Part shown: positions 32,156 through 43,450 of the stretch, piece after piece
Layout: the number at the start of each line of letters is the position of its first letter
Position numbering within the stretch: the stretch's first letter is position 1
DNA from: Odobenus rosmarus divergens
Taxonomy: Eukaryota > Chordata > Mammalia > Carnivora > Odobenidae
Length of the DNA: 64,000 nucleotides
Direction of reading: 5' to 3'
Assembly (NCBI RefSeq): GCF_000321225.1
Contig: NW_004450480.1
Span: forward strand, 4,228,801 to 4,292,800
Translations under genes and position numbers: made by a program
Notes under the pieces: generated by a model
The model's input: the letters and a program-made list of their open reading frames with translations, nothing else
Databases searched by the model: none
What the model was told of the DNA's origin: nothing

Positions 32156-32837
32156 TGCTCCTCAATACCAGTCTCGAGACCATCCCAGGGCTACGGCACT
32201 TTTATGGGGGGGGGCCATCGCCACGTGTCCAGTAGGTCGGGGTGTGGCTCTTGGTGGCTCTACTGTCCTGCTTCAGGCTGGCCACAGCCTTTGAGAGCCA
32301 GGCCCCCTGTCCCTTGGCACCCCCGACTCCCATCCATCCCTGCTAAGCGAGCCTTGGTAATGATCTCATTTACCTCTGGGAGGGAGGAGAAGATTTAGTT
32401 CAAAACCAAGCGGGCAAAGACATATTCCATTTACGTGCCTTCTAAGCCGCATGCTGAAGCAGGTCTTGGTAATACCTTCTCTCCCTGGAACCAGAGGATT
32501 CAAATCCCGCCAGGCCGGCAGCAGGCCCTGCTCCTTTCATGTCAGATTAGTGGAGGCTCACGAGGCATCCGTGGGAATCGTTTTGACGGTCTCACAAGGT
32601 GAGCGCCTTTCCTTTTCCTTTGAAAGCGTTGCTTTTTAGGAGTTATTGCTGAGTCCCTGTTTGAATAAATTTAGATGGTATTTCTTGAAAGCTCGGGTGC
32701 TCACACTATGGATGCATAAGTAGGACATCTGTTTTGGAGGCATGAGAGGAGAAAGGTGCTCTTTATAGCCTTAAAACGGCTTCCCGTCAAGATTTCTTTC
32801 CATCTCCTGTGAAACTACTTTGCCTGCCCACCGCCCC
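32156..32837. other. Single-copy-looking sequence
   Basis: GC-richer first half with a G-run at 32207-32214. No repeat or gene recognised. Confidence 0.35.
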
Positions 32838-32886
32838 TCCCCCCACACGCACTTGCACACGCACACGCGCGCACACACACACACAC
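32838..32886. repeat. (CA)n with CG interruptions
   Basis: Alternating purine-pyrimidine CA/CG tract (cacacgcacttgcacacgca and onward), a Z-DNA-prone sequence. Confidence 0.9.
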
Positions 32887-33396
32887 CCCTTGCCTCAGTC
32901 CCAAGAAAATGCTCACTAAGCACCTCCTGCCAGAAGCAGCTTCAATTTTTGTGATTCATATTTATTCCTGTAAATATTCATCTCCATTTAAAAATGGGAC
33001 AGACAGAATTCCACAGACATCTGAATCTGCTGTAAGAAAACTCTTAGGTGTTTAGAGATAGGCCAGGGGCTCCAGAGAGGAGAGAGTATGCATCTAAAAT
33101 AGAAGACAACGTATTTTAAAACCCGTTCTAAGGCAAGGCAGAGTACGCAGTCCTGTAATTTCTGCTGACCTCCACTGCCTTGTGAGGGTAAGGGGAAAGG
33201 CTAATTCATAGTGGGTGGCTGGGGGCAGTTGGGGAATGTTCCCTGATGGAGGGAGAAATCAGCTTTGAAGTGAGAATAAGATTTACAGAAGAGCATTGGG
33301 GAGGGATTCGCAACCGGAAATGGGCAATGTTATTCAAGAAGTAAAAAGGAAAACATACTTGAATTCCTTAACATCATCAAGTAAAGCATGGATTAA
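32887..33396. other. Single-copy-looking sequence
   Basis: Nothing recognised. Confidence 0.35.
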
Positions 33397-33613
33397 AGAT
33401 TGGTAAACTACAGCACATGGGCCGAATCTAGCCCTCTGCCTGTTTTCATAAATAAAGTTTTATTGGGGCACAGCCACCCCCAATGATTTGCACATGATGT
33501 TGCTTTGGCCATACAGTGGCAGAGCTGAGTAGTTACAACAGGGACTAGGTGGCCTTGCAAAGCCTAAAATAGTGACTCTCTGATCCCTGTATAGCGAAAG
33601 TTTGCCACCCCGT
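33397..33613 (+). mobile_element. MER58-like hAT-Charlie fossil, near full length
   Basis: agattggtaaactacagcac, atgggccgaatctagccctc, tcataaataaagttttattg, gagctgagtagttacaacag and gcgaaagtttgccacccc show both ends and the internal order of the family. Confidence 0.85.
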
Positions 33614-33636
33614 GGCACAGATAAAGATGTACCACG

Positions 33637-33735
33637 TGAGGAGAAGGAAGGTCATGGGAGGAGAGGGGGGAAAGAGGAAGGTTTAGAAGAGCAAGAACAA
33701 AAAGAAAGGTAAATGGAGAGAGGCAGGGGCAAGAA
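33637..33735. repeat. Purine-rich tract
   Basis: About 100 bases dominated by A and G on the plus strand, with only scattered pyrimidines. Such tracts can form triplex structures. No clear mirror repeat was seen. Confidence 0.7.
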
Positions 33736-34250
33736 CCTTCTCGGTTGCACTTGTGCAGATATGCACCCCCTTTGCAGTTCAACGTTTCTCCCTTTCAACC
33801 ACATATGGCATCACTGTTATTCACGGTCCTTAACAGTTCTGCTCCCTGTGGGACTATGGAATCTTGGTGTCACTGCTGTTGGCCAAAGGAGCCCTAAGAT
33901 AACAGCTTGCCCCAAAGAGTTCAGTGTCCTAGAACATTTGGAAGTATAAATTCAAAACTCCAGAGAGCTGTAGGACACATGCCTAATAGCCACATGAGGC
34001 CTGAAGGCCAGTGCCCCAACATCCTGCTTGAGGAGTTCCACCCTGAATATGACAATCAGACAGCTCACTAGGGTGAACTTAGCACTTCCCCAATTTTTAG
34101 AGGGTTTTCTGTGGTATGACATGTTTGGTCAGGTGAATTAGGGAAGTGGTGGGTTACATACAATTAAACATATTTGTTTGCTGCAGGACTTCTCAGAGCC
34201 TTTAATAAGTCTCGTGAAGCTCTGGGAGCAGAAGATAAGGTGTAGTATTT
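33736..34250. other. Single-copy-looking sequence
   Basis: Nothing recognised. A 78-codon frame (33713-33949) lacks motifs. Confidence 0.35.
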
Positions 34251-34960
34251 GTCAGGAGTATTTCACATGACCTTTACTCCCTCCCTGCCTTTTTTATTGA
34301 TAAAGCATGGGGTTTACCGAGCCCATTTGGGGATGTCGTGGCCTAGGCCTTATTTCAAGATCAGCGTATTTATATACATTTAAAGGTAGACAGAGTCTCA
34401 GAAGTCACGTAGCTGCATGCCCTCATAGTAATGTTATGAATCTTCTTCCCAGGAATTTTATAAAATCAAATTTAGGCCTGAACGTCTGTGCTCCTCACTT
34501 TAATGTTGCCCTTGGAAATTTGTTTTTGGTGTTTGGGTTTAGGGATTTTGTAATTGCAATTTCTAATCCAATTCCAGCCTCAGATTCTACAGTACTATTG
34601 AGCTGATTTTTCTCCTTCCCAAGGGGGTAATGGCAAAAAGGGGGTGGAAATAATAAAACTTTGTAATTGGACACTTAAAGGTCAGTCACTGGAAAAAATG
34701 AACCAGCACATTGCATCAATGGTTGTGGGATGATGAGTTTTTGGTTTAAAAAAAAAAACTCCTGTATTTCAAACACAGCCTAGAATCAGACTTAATTGCC
34801 TGAACCGTGGGCTTCCAAATGAGTGTTTGGAAATTGGCAATCAGCACAAGTCCACATCTGCTGTGACAAACTCCTGACTCCACTGTGTCCTTGATCACGT
34901 GAAGAAGCCTTTCTTATTTCCCTAGTAATACTGTCACTTCAATGTGGATTTTGCTTCCTC
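34251..34960. other. Repeat-free AT-rich stretch, possible conserved elements
   Basis: No repeat recognised. The part at 34770-34960 (cagacttaattgcctgaacc, ggaaattggcaatcagcaca) has the mixed, non-repetitive look of conserved non-coding DNA. A 99-codon frame (34307-34606) has no recognised motif. Confidence 0.3.
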
Positions 34961-35065
34961 TGTGACATGCTTTGCAAACAAGGAAGGGCTACCCTAGGGG
35001 CTTGGGAAAGCGTGCCAGGGTTTACTCAGAGCTCTAGGATAAACCCAATGTATTTTCCTGGAGTC

Positions 35066-35195
35066 TTTTTAAATAACTTTTTATTGAAGTATAACATACA
35101 CAGATACACACACACCCACACACGCATAGAGAGAGAAGAGTACACTCATGTCCTGACTGAGCAACTCAGATTTTCAGCATATGAACATAACTGGC
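35066..35195 (-). mobile_element. L1 3' end fragment with a CA-rich insertion
   Basis: tttaaataactttttattga, agtataacatacacagatac is the reverse of an old L1 3' end. A CA-rich patch at 35099-35123 and a gcaactcagattttcagcat segment follow. The right border is unclear. Confidence 0.5.
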
Positions 35196-35474
35196 ATCAC
35201 TGAAGTATCAACTTCAATCACACATGTTATATTAAAGCAAGTACAAATACATTACCAAGTAATACACCTTATGCTTAAAAATAAAATACAAGACCTCAAG
35301 GAACTTTCAGAACTCTTCATGAATTACTACCTTTTTTGTTCTTGGAAAAGCTGCCCACTCCTGTAAGCAAACAAATATATTCTTTTTTTTTGCCATTAGT
35401 TGCTGTTTGATAAGGAAAAGCACGAGGAGAAATTGACTAGGCAGAAAAAAGAAGTAACCAGCATCGCCCTGAGT

Positions 35475-35640
35475 CCTTATGCTGTGTTAGGCACTGGGCA
35501 TTATGCATTGCCCTAAGTGTTCATAACAAGCCTGAGGGTGAGTGCACAGTATACTTGAAGCAGCTGAGGCTTCTAGGCACTGCCTGGGAGCCACAGAGCT
35601 AACATCCCAGATCCATCTGACCTGAACATCTATTCTCTTA
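35475..35640 (-). mobile_element. MIR SINE, diverged
   Basis: tgctgtgttaggcactgggc, attgccctaagtgttcataa, caagcctgagggtgagtgca in reverse MIR order. Confidence 0.6.
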
Positions 35641-36431
35641 ATTGCTCTGTTTAATTGCCTCTGTGACATTTCTCTGTTTCCTTTTGTTTGGGGCAAGTGA
35701 TCTCACAAAAGAATATTATTGTTATTTTTTTAATGAATTGAATATCCTGACTTCTTTGTGTACTGCTCTAAAAGTATAAAATTTATTTTTAGGTTGGAGA
35801 CACACATCAATGGTCTTATTGCATAGCCCACTGTCAGTTTTAGAGGAAAAGCAATCCAAGTTGAATTTGGAATGAATTACTTTCAAATAGCCATGCTTTG
35901 CAATGTACTACTGTAATCTGGGATATTGCAAGGCAGCTTAATGTGCTGGGTGATGACACGTATGACCATTATGTGGCTCTCCCTCATTGAATGCGTTGGG
36001 CGCAACCCAAATCATAAATCTGCCAGCAGACAAAACATAAAATTTACATGCAAGATCAAATCTCCCCTGTTCTGATTCTTACACAAGGGTCACCAGTGGG
36101 TAGTAAATTAAGATTCAGAATAAAAGTTACCTGCAGGTGCTAAATCACTAGACCATGTCAGGATCATAGAATTTTCTTTTGTTAATAATGCTACTGTTTG
36201 TTATCAGAGCCCGTGCTTCATGAACCCTGGGCCACTGTTTGTATAAGGAAAGGTGCCCTTTGTCCCTCAGAGATTTTGGATTTCTTTTGTCGGAGGTAGT
36301 CTCGTTTTCCCAAACAGCAGGATATCTGGACCAAGATCTGGGTTTGAAAGCTCAACGTAGGCGAGCAGACATGCTTGGATGATCCGTCATACTAATAAAT
36401 CTCACGTTGCCAAGAAATTACACATATATTT
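35641..36431. other. Repeat-free stretch, possible conserved elements
   Basis: AT-rich, non-repetitive. The part at 35990-36080 (gggcgcaacccaaatcataa, aaatttacatgcaagatcaa) is distinctive and CpG-containing in an AT-rich context. No gene seen. Confidence 0.3.
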
Positions 36432-36535
36432 TAATTTCATTAGATTTCAAGAAATATTTATTGAGCACCTGCTGCCAGATCCTGTTTTAGGTACTGAGTG
36501 TGCAAATAGGAATAAGACAATTCCATCGAGAAATG
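36432..36535 (-). mobile_element. L2 LINE 3' end fragment
   Basis: tcaagaaatatttattgagc, acctgctgccagatcctgtt, ttaggtactgagtgtgcaaa match the reverse L2 3' end. Confidence 0.75.
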
Positions 36536-37203
36536 ATCAATCAGGATCAGTGCAAGGAAAAGAAATCACCTTAGGTATTTTAAGCATGCGGAGATTTAAT
36601 GCCGGAAATCTGATGCTTAGGAAATCCCAGGAAGTGTCAAAGGAGTGATTCTCTGAGCACCTCTGAGGGACAGTCCCCACACTGCCATCTCAACAGCCAC
36701 TTGCCACTCGAAGAGTGGAGAATGCATGCCAAATCCTGTTGTATGAAAACCTCACTTCTCTCAGACCTTTATAACAAAGACGGGGAGATGCTCTCTGCCT
36801 CACTTCTGCCTTCCAGAGGTTTCATGCGTGCAGTGAACATGCAGAGTTGCATTTATATCCAGCTGCAGAGGAGTTTGGCAAAAGTCACTCCAAATTCTCC
36901 CAGTGGAAGAAAGATGGAAGAAAGAAAGTGGAGTAGAGATCAGGAGAATGGGTCTGTAATATCCCCCAGTAGGGTGCAGGTGCAAAAATGCCTAATTTCA
37001 AAGTAATATGTTCAGTGCAGTCACTGTCCTCTGCGTTGAGTGTTGTGGGAATAGAGAGGACCTGCACTTATCCTAGCCTGGGGATCTCTAAGAAGGATTG
37101 GTGGCGGGAGATGCATCCACATTGAATCTCAAAAGGTGAGTAGGAATAATCCAGGTAGAGAAGTAAAGGAACATTCACTGGGACAGCATGAGCCAAGTGG
37201 AGG
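36536..37203. other. Single-copy-looking sequence
   Basis: A 101-codon plus-strand frame (36701-37006) without recognised motif. Nothing else. Confidence 0.35.
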
Positions 37204-37250
37204 GGTGTATGTGTATGCATCCATGTGTGTGTGCGTGTGCGTGTGCGTGC
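37204..37250. repeat. (GT)n imperfect microsatellite
   Basis: GT units interrupted by GC and AT (gtgtgtgtgcgtgtgcgtgt). The reverse-strand frame translating it as histidine/threonine repeats is an artefact. Confidence 0.9.
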
Positions 37251-38014
37251 CCCTACAAACCACAGACAATTCAGAATTAATAAACAGCCTGTGAATGGAT
37301 ATTATCAGGAGATGGAGAGGCTGAAGACAGATACAAATAAAAGCAAATTTAAAAAGGCCTGTTTGCCATACCAAAGCACACGGACACTCCATAAAATGAT
37401 GGAGCATATTATGAACATTTATTGTTTTTGGCCTGTTTTCATTCATTCTCCATACTTTTAAGAGTATCCCTTAATTCCTCTGGGGAACTTATTCTCCCAA
37501 ACTCAATCAGTATGGTTCAAGTGAGATTGACCCCACCTCCTGGCTATGGTTAGAAGGCACGTGATGCAGGCGTGCCCGGGAGGGTATACTGTATTCCCGG
37601 CCACGTGAACAGGAGTCTTGAGTCAAGCCGATCAAAGACAATAAGCATCAGACCTTAGACTTTCATTGCATTTATAAGTAACTATGACAATTTTGGATTT
37701 GTTTTACTTTGCTGGGGTTGCTAAGTAGAAGACATAAGCTGGGAGATGCTGAGGTTCCCCCAGAGGCTGCCTGGGAATGGCATCAACAGGGAGGAAAGCA
37801 AAGCGCAGGAGTGAGGAAGATTAAGTGCTATCATTTCCCTTGGACCCATGAGCCATTGGCCATGCTTATAGCTAGCCTGATAACCCCCAATCTCCTCAGT
37901 CACATGAGCCAGAAAACTCCCCTCTCTCGTTCAAGTCACTGTGAATTGGATTTCTGCCATTTGCCATGGAAGAAATCCTGAAGATTATGCGGGGCCATCA
38001 TAAGGTCTTAAAAC
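37251..38014. other. Single-copy-looking sequence
   Basis: Nothing recognised. Confidence 0.35.
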
Positions 38015-38100
38015 AAGTATCAGTATGATCAGATAGAATGAGTGGATGTAAGACTGAAAGCAGGGAGATGAGTGTGGAGGCTTTTAGCCTCATCCCAAGG
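38015..38100 (-). mobile_element. L2 LINE fragment
   Basis: tatgatcagatagaatgagt followed by tgaaagcagggagatgagtg and ggaggctttt resembles the L2 segment just 3' of the larger piece at 38680. Confidence 0.5.
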
Positions 38101-38679
38101 AAGTACAGCATGAGCTGGGCTCCGAGGTGGTGGAGGGCACAGATTTGGGAAATGGTTGGGAGGTGAAGTCAGCAGTGCTTATGACCGCTAATTTTATCTG
38201 GGCTAATGGCCACACGTCATAACCTTGCTTGCCGCTGGAACAGCTGTGTTACAAAGTAGTAACCCGTGGGAAGTGCACAGAGGTGATGTGTGCAAACCGT
38301 GGGTCATGTCTTTAAAACAAGGGTCCTATCCTCTTCCGCTGCTTCCCCTCCTCCTCCTCTTCCCACTGATGGGCTGAGATAGGGACACGGCGGTTATAGG
38401 CAAGCTCAGAAATGCTGAGGAGACCAATGCTTGAGGAAGGTCAGGGCTTGATGTCTCTGGATTCTGACAGCTTCATACAGCAAAACTACCTACATTCTTG
38501 CACCACTGACCACCTTCTCATTTTACTGAGAGAGAAAGGAAGGTTTTATCTTATTTAAGCCACTGTTTCTTAGTCTGTCAAGGAAGATGGCCCGTTGTCC
38601 TGCCTAACATGGCAGCCTTTTAAATATAGGGAGTGAGGCTGAGGAAGGAGTCCATGGGGAATGATTGCTGGGCAGATTA
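38101..38679. other. Single-copy-looking sequence between L2 pieces
   Basis: Not recognised as L2. It may be insertion or badly decayed L2. Contains a short pyrimidine run at 38339-38366. Confidence 0.3.
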
Positions 38680-39545
38680 GTATTTCAGAAGGATTGCTCT
38701 GATGGCGAATAGATTTGGAGCGGGGCCCCATCTGACATCATGGAGGCCAGTGCGCGGGCCTAAGGGGGAGAGAATGGCATTTGGGACTAGGGTAGTGGTA
38801 GATGGGACAGAAGGAGATACATAGATGGACTCAAGATATATTTAGGAGCTAGAACCCACAGGACATGATGGCTGATTATTGATGGGGTCAAGGGGAAAGA
38901 AAGAAGCAATGGGGCCTTAGGCCATTGGGTGGAAGATGGCACCATTTGCCGACTTCAGGACCACAGGAGTAGGACAGGTTGGAAGGGAGAGAGAATGAAG
39001 TCAGGTTGGGGCACACTGAGTTTGAGGTGTGACATCTAGGAGGGGATATCCGGCAGGCTGTAGGATGCAAGGGACGAAAGCTGAGCAGGGAAAGTAGGAC
39101 CAGAGGTAAAGACCTGCAAATTGGCAGCAGATAAATGATAACTGAATTGATGAGTATTGATGGAATTGCCCCAGAAGGGGACAAGGTCTAGAACAGAATC
39201 TTGAGGGCATAGAATTTATGAAGAGAAGTGTGCAAAATAGAGGAGTGGTCAGAGAGGTGGGGTGGGGGAAAAGTCAGAATAAGAAAGGTAGGTTGGAGAG
39301 GAGGATGTGGGTTAGAAATAGCTTGCTGCTGGGAGGCCAAGAGAGAACGGTTCTGGGAAGTGTCCCCTGGATTTGGTAACAGATGGGTTTGATGACCTTG
39401 ACAAGAGTAATTGCATCTTGGTGGGAGCAGAAACCATCTGGGAGTGGTTTGAGACGTGAGTAGGAGTAAGAAAGGGAAGAGAGAATGTAGACACCTCCTT
39501 CAAGAACTTGGTTATAAAGGGGAAGCAAGGGATCAGGTGTTGGCT
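38680..39545 (-). mobile_element. L2 LINE fossil covering part of ORF2
   Basis: Long reverse-strand L2 match. Plus-strand landmarks: cagaaggattgctctgatgg, tgggactagggtagtggtag, tcaagatatatttaggagct, catctaggaggggatatccg, gaattgccccagaaggggac, gatgaccttgacaagagtaa, cttcaagaacttggttataa. Minus-strand frames at 38888-39184 and 39312-39653 are broken remnants of the L2 reverse transcriptase C-terminal region. Stops and frame changes make it non-functional. Confidence 0.8.
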
Positions 39546-39769
39546 GCAGGATGACATTGCATTCAAGGTGAAAAGTGTATCTGTGTGTTTTTCTTCCCTA
39601 TTTCTAACTTCCATAAACTGTGAATCAGTGGATATGCATAAACGATGTAACATTTTCCTGAAAAGACCTAGGAATTGCTTATTTTAATGTTCTAGCCAGA
39701 TAAAACATTGGAAAAATCTTTCAACCAGCCAACTGGCCCATAATGTGCATCACCGACTCTGTTTCCATT

Positions 39770-39898
39770 CAACCATTTGGCGTGTATTGGGCAACTGTTG
39801 TGTACTCGGCGCTGTGCTGCATGCTACAAGGGAGAGAGAAGACATGGAAGATGTAATTTCTGTCCTGTAGGAGCTTACAATGATAAGTCCTTGTAAAG
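39770..39898 (-). mobile_element. L2 LINE 3' end fragment
   Basis: ttcaaccatttggcgtgtat, tgggcaactgttgtgtactc, ggcgctgtgctgcatgctac, gtcctgtaggagcttacaat. Confidence 0.75.
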
Positions 39899-40537
39899 GC
39901 ACAGCATTTTAAAATGACAAAGTGCCCCTGAATGCATGTTGTTGGTGTGACCTGCTAGCCACACGCCTATAGGAGTGTGCTGCTAGGTATTGGCAGGAAC
40001 AGACCTGCTGGGGCTAGCAGTGCTCTCTGCCTCACAGAGCATGGACCCCTGAGTGGAGAGTCCTTGGGAAGCAGAGCTCTTGATCCCACCCCCCCACCCA
40101 CCCCCACCATGTTGCCAGGAGTTCCCTAAGGACATGCACTGTGTGCAAAGGATGATGGGTGTGGTGGTAGTGATGCACATCAGGAGAAAGGCACTGATCG
40201 ATCATTCAGGGCCCTGAAGTGGGCAGAGGTGCCTTTGGGTGACCAAGAACCCAGGAATCTGCATTTCATCTTGGGCTTGTCCACATCCCTGAATGGAGCT
40301 TTTGTAGCTGGAGTGCTCCCTCAGGTTTCCAGGAGTGCAGTCCTCCTCGGGGTGATGTTAGCAGGAGAGGAGGGGAGGGGGCGGCTCGGGGTAAGTTCAT
40401 GTGAAGATAGTGTGAGGAACGTGGAACATTCAGCTAGGTCCCATGATGCCAGGGCCATCATGGAGAACGCAGCAGGAGCTCTGTCTGCTTAAGTCTCCCA
40501 GGACAATAGTAATGATAAATAATCATAACAAAGGCCA
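39899..40537. other. Single-copy-looking sequence
   Basis: C-run with CCCACC units at 40087-40107. No gene or repeat recognised. Confidence 0.35.
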
Positions 40538-40602
40538 CTAATAGTTGCTGGGAGCTTATTACATTCCAGGTACGGTGTTAAGAGCTGTTCATCTATTATG
40601 TC
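40538..40602 (-). mobile_element. MIR SINE, cut by a CAN-SINE
   Basis: agttgctgggagcttattac, attccaggtacggtgttaag, agctgttcatctattatg is the start of a reverse MIR. The rest is missing after the SINE, and an L1ME follows instead. Confidence 0.65.
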
Positions 40603-40815
40603 TTTTTTTTTTTTTTTTTTAAGATTTTATTTGTTTGTTTGTTAGAAAGAGAGAGAGTGCAAGTGAGCAGAGGGAGAGGGAGAGGAAAGAATCTCAAACA
40701 GACTCAGTGCTGAGTGCAGAGCCTGACTCAGGGCTCGATCTCATGACCCTGAGATCATGACCTGAGTTGAAACCAAGAGTCCGATGCTTGACCAGCTGAG
40801 CCAACCAGGTGCCCC
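40603..40815 (-). mobile_element. CAN-SINE, older type
   Basis: 18-base T-run, then AAGATTTTATTTG, ending gagccaaccaggtgcccc. It carries the older aaccaagagtccgatgcttg variant. Confidence 0.95.
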
Positions 40816-41777
40816 TCTTTTGTTGTTTTGGGTTTTTTTTTTAAATTAGTTTTTGAATAGATAATAGAATCACAATTCAGAAAAAGCATCAGTGAATACT
40901 CCTGTCTGCTGGACAACAATACTATTACTGGTTTTTATATATCCTTGCAGATATTCTTTACCCTTATCTTCTTTGTCTTGTTTTGTTTTTAAAACACAAG
41001 TGGAAGCATTCTGTACGCCTGTCCTGGACCCAGCATTTTCACTTAACAATATGCTTATGGTTCTTTCCAGGTCAGAGCATAAAAGAACCCATTTTTTGTT
41101 TATCTTGGGAAAGACAGCATTATATCCCATCCACTGTTTAGATTAACATAATTTGTTTAGTCGACTATAAAAAGCCATTGAAATTTGTTTCCATTTGTTT
41201 GCAAATACAAGTAATGCCACAATGAGAAACCATGCATCGAAGTCATTTTCCATCACAGCTATATCTGTAGGATAAACTCCTAGAAGTATAATTTGCCACG
41301 TCAAGGGGTGTGTGTCTTTGCGATTTTGGTAGATAATGCAAAAGAGCCCTGCATGATGGTTACATCTGTTTATATGGCCTGCAGCCATGGATCTGTTCCA
41401 CACAGCACAATGGGTCACCCAACTTTTGCATTGTTGCCAATAAACTAGGTAAAAACTGGCATCTTAGTATAGTTTCTCTTAGCATGAATGAGTGTCTTTG
41501 TGTCTGCTCGGTCATTTGCCTTTTGCGTTTATATTTTCTTCTGTTTCAGATTGTGTCCTTGACTTCAATTTCTAGAAGTTCTTATTTATGAGAGAAGTTA
41601 GCATTTTGCCCTTGATTCTCAGCTTGTCAGTCTTTCACTTTGCGTAAGTGGTTTTGTCATGCTAATTAAAAATATTGTATATAACTGAAGTTATCAATCT
41701 TTTGTGTCTTGTGCTGTTATCAAAAAGGTATCTCTCTTTGTGATGTATAAAAACACCCTCCCAATTCTACCCCCCCC

Positions 41778-41965
41778 TTTTTAAAGAAAGATTTTATTTA
41801 TTTATTTGAGAGAGAGAGAGTACAAGCTGGGGAGAGAGGCAGAGGGAGAGGGAGAAGCAGACTCCCTACTGAGCGGGGAGCCTGATGTGGGACTCGATCC
41901 CAGGATCCTGGGATCTTGACCTGAGCTGAAGGCAGACACAACCAACTGAGCCGCCCAGGTGCCCC
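41778..41965 (-). mobile_element. CAN-SINE nested in L1ME
   Basis: AAAGATTTTATTTATTTATT to gagccgcccaggtgcccc in reverse. A C-run (41771-41777) precedes it. Confidence 0.95.
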
Positions 41966-42073
41966 TCCCCAGCACTTCTTTGGCTTTATTTTCATATTTC
42001 CATCTTTGATCCATTGCAGTTTATTCTGGTGTATGATCTAGGCATGTATATTTCTTTGTACGTTTTTCTTTCA

Positions 42074-42289
42074 TCTTTTAAAGATTTATTTATTTATTTT
42101 AGAGAGAGAGGGAGCATGAGCAAGAGGAGGGGCAGAGGGAGGGAGAGAGAGAGAGAGAGACAGAATCCTCACAAGCAGACTCCCTGCTAAGCGCAGAGAC
42201 CAACAGGGCTCAATCCCAGGACCCCGAGATCATGACCTGAGCCGAAATCAAGAGTCAGATGCTTAAATGACTGAGCCACCCAGGCCCCC
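42074..42289 (-). mobile_element. CAN-SINE nested in L1ME, older type
   Basis: TTTTAAAGATTTATTTATTT to ccacccaggcccccc, with an expanded GAGA tract at 42139-42160. The words ttctttgta on both sides (near 42050 and 42291) are a probable target duplication separated from the body by a T-rich tail. Confidence 0.95.
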
Positions 42290-42379
42290 CTTCTTTGTAT
42301 ATTTCTGATGGCTACCCTGTTATCCCAACACCATTTATTGAAAACCCTTCTTTTCTCCCTGATGTGAAATGCTTCATTT

Positions 42380-42525
42380 ATTATACACCATTATTTCATC
42401 TAATTCCCATGACACCCTTTGAAGTCAACATTTGTCTCCTATTATACAGAAGAGGAAACGAAGACTCAGAGAGGTGAAACATCTAGAAGTGGCATTACCC
42501 AGATTTGAGCCTAAGCCTGCTCTGA
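42380..42525 (-). mobile_element. MIR SINE fragment
   Basis: ttatttcatctaattcccat, ctattatacagaagaggaaa, cgaagactcagagaggtgaa, acatctagaagtggcattac in reverse MIR order. Confidence 0.8.
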
Positions 42526-42954
42526 TGGCTATATTGTTTCTCTCAACAGAAATCCTAGAAGATGCTCTAATGCGAGCTTGTGTCTTCTCCCCAATACCAG
42601 GACCCTCATGTTATTGGGGTTCAGCTTTTGTCTGTCTCTGTTGCCCCTCTCCCAGCCACTGTCTACTGACGTTCCCACTCTGCAGCTCTTGGGCTCAGAT
42701 GCTTGAAAAGCGAGAATGGTCAGAGCAGCCTGCAGGCATCCCCTGGAGCACTCTTGTTGGGTGACCCTGCCTCACTGCCCATTCCACTGGTGGTCACGGT
42801 CAGAAGCGCCAACCTGTGTGGTAACACAGGGGAGCGCCCTTCATTTGGAGGCTTCCCAGATGGTGGGCCACTTTGCTCTGCATCTAGGGGTATGGGTAAC
42901 ATTCCTCATTCTTGGTATGAGTGAAGTCTTGTGTCCTCTGTAGAGATCACGGTT
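42526..42954. other. Single-copy-looking sequence
   Basis: Overlapping 60-110 codon frames on both strands in GC-rich DNA; none recognised. Confidence 0.35.
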
Positions 42955-43450
42955 TTGGTGTTGTAAATAACAGAAACCCAACTTGAGTTAACTGAAACAA
43001 AAGGAAAGTTTATCTTCTCTAATAACATGGTGGGAAAAGCTGTGGTCTTACAGGCCTGGGGATGCCAGGATTCAGGAACGTCAAAACCATTAAGTGTTTG
43101 TCTGTCTGCCTTCTCTCCCCTTGTTCCTCCTTTTCCTTCTGTGACAGTGTAATTCCAGAAGAGGCAGCCAAGGGCTCACAACGCTACAGGTCACAAAATC
43201 TCGGGGAAACAGTCCGATTGCCCAGTCTTGGGTCATGGATCTTTCCTGAAATGATCAGTGTGGCCAGGAACGGGAGGTGTGGGACCTTGGACTGGTCCAG
43301 CCTGGCCCGGCAACCACCACCAGAGTAAGGGCGAGTGGGTAGTGCCTTTGGAAATTCCACCAAAATCATGTGGTTGGAGGGAGAAGAACAGGGAGAGGTA
43401 ACTTTTACTAAAGGCCACTAGGCAGAGCAGAACAGATTGGCTCCATTTTG
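42955..43450 (+). mobile_element. Ancient interspersed repeat, second copy of the 22262 family
   Basis: gttgtaaataacagaaaccc, aacttgagttaactgaaaca at the left, a pyrimidine-rich centre, then gggtcatggatctttcctga and gatcagtgtggccaggaacg at the right. Same order as 22262-22765. Confidence 0.5.

Larger units (their letters stand above)
40835..42375 (-). mobile_element. L1ME LINE 3' region, broken by two SINEs
   Basis: Read in reverse this is a long L1ME 3' UTR. Plus-strand landmarks in order: atccttgcagatattcttta, cacttaacaatatgcttatg, aggataaactcctagaagta, catttgccttttgcgttta, tttgatccattgcagtttat, ggctaccctgttatcccaac, accatttattgaaaaccctt. Two CAN-SINEs (41778-41965, 42074-42289) interrupt it. 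No intact coding frame. Confidence 0.85.
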
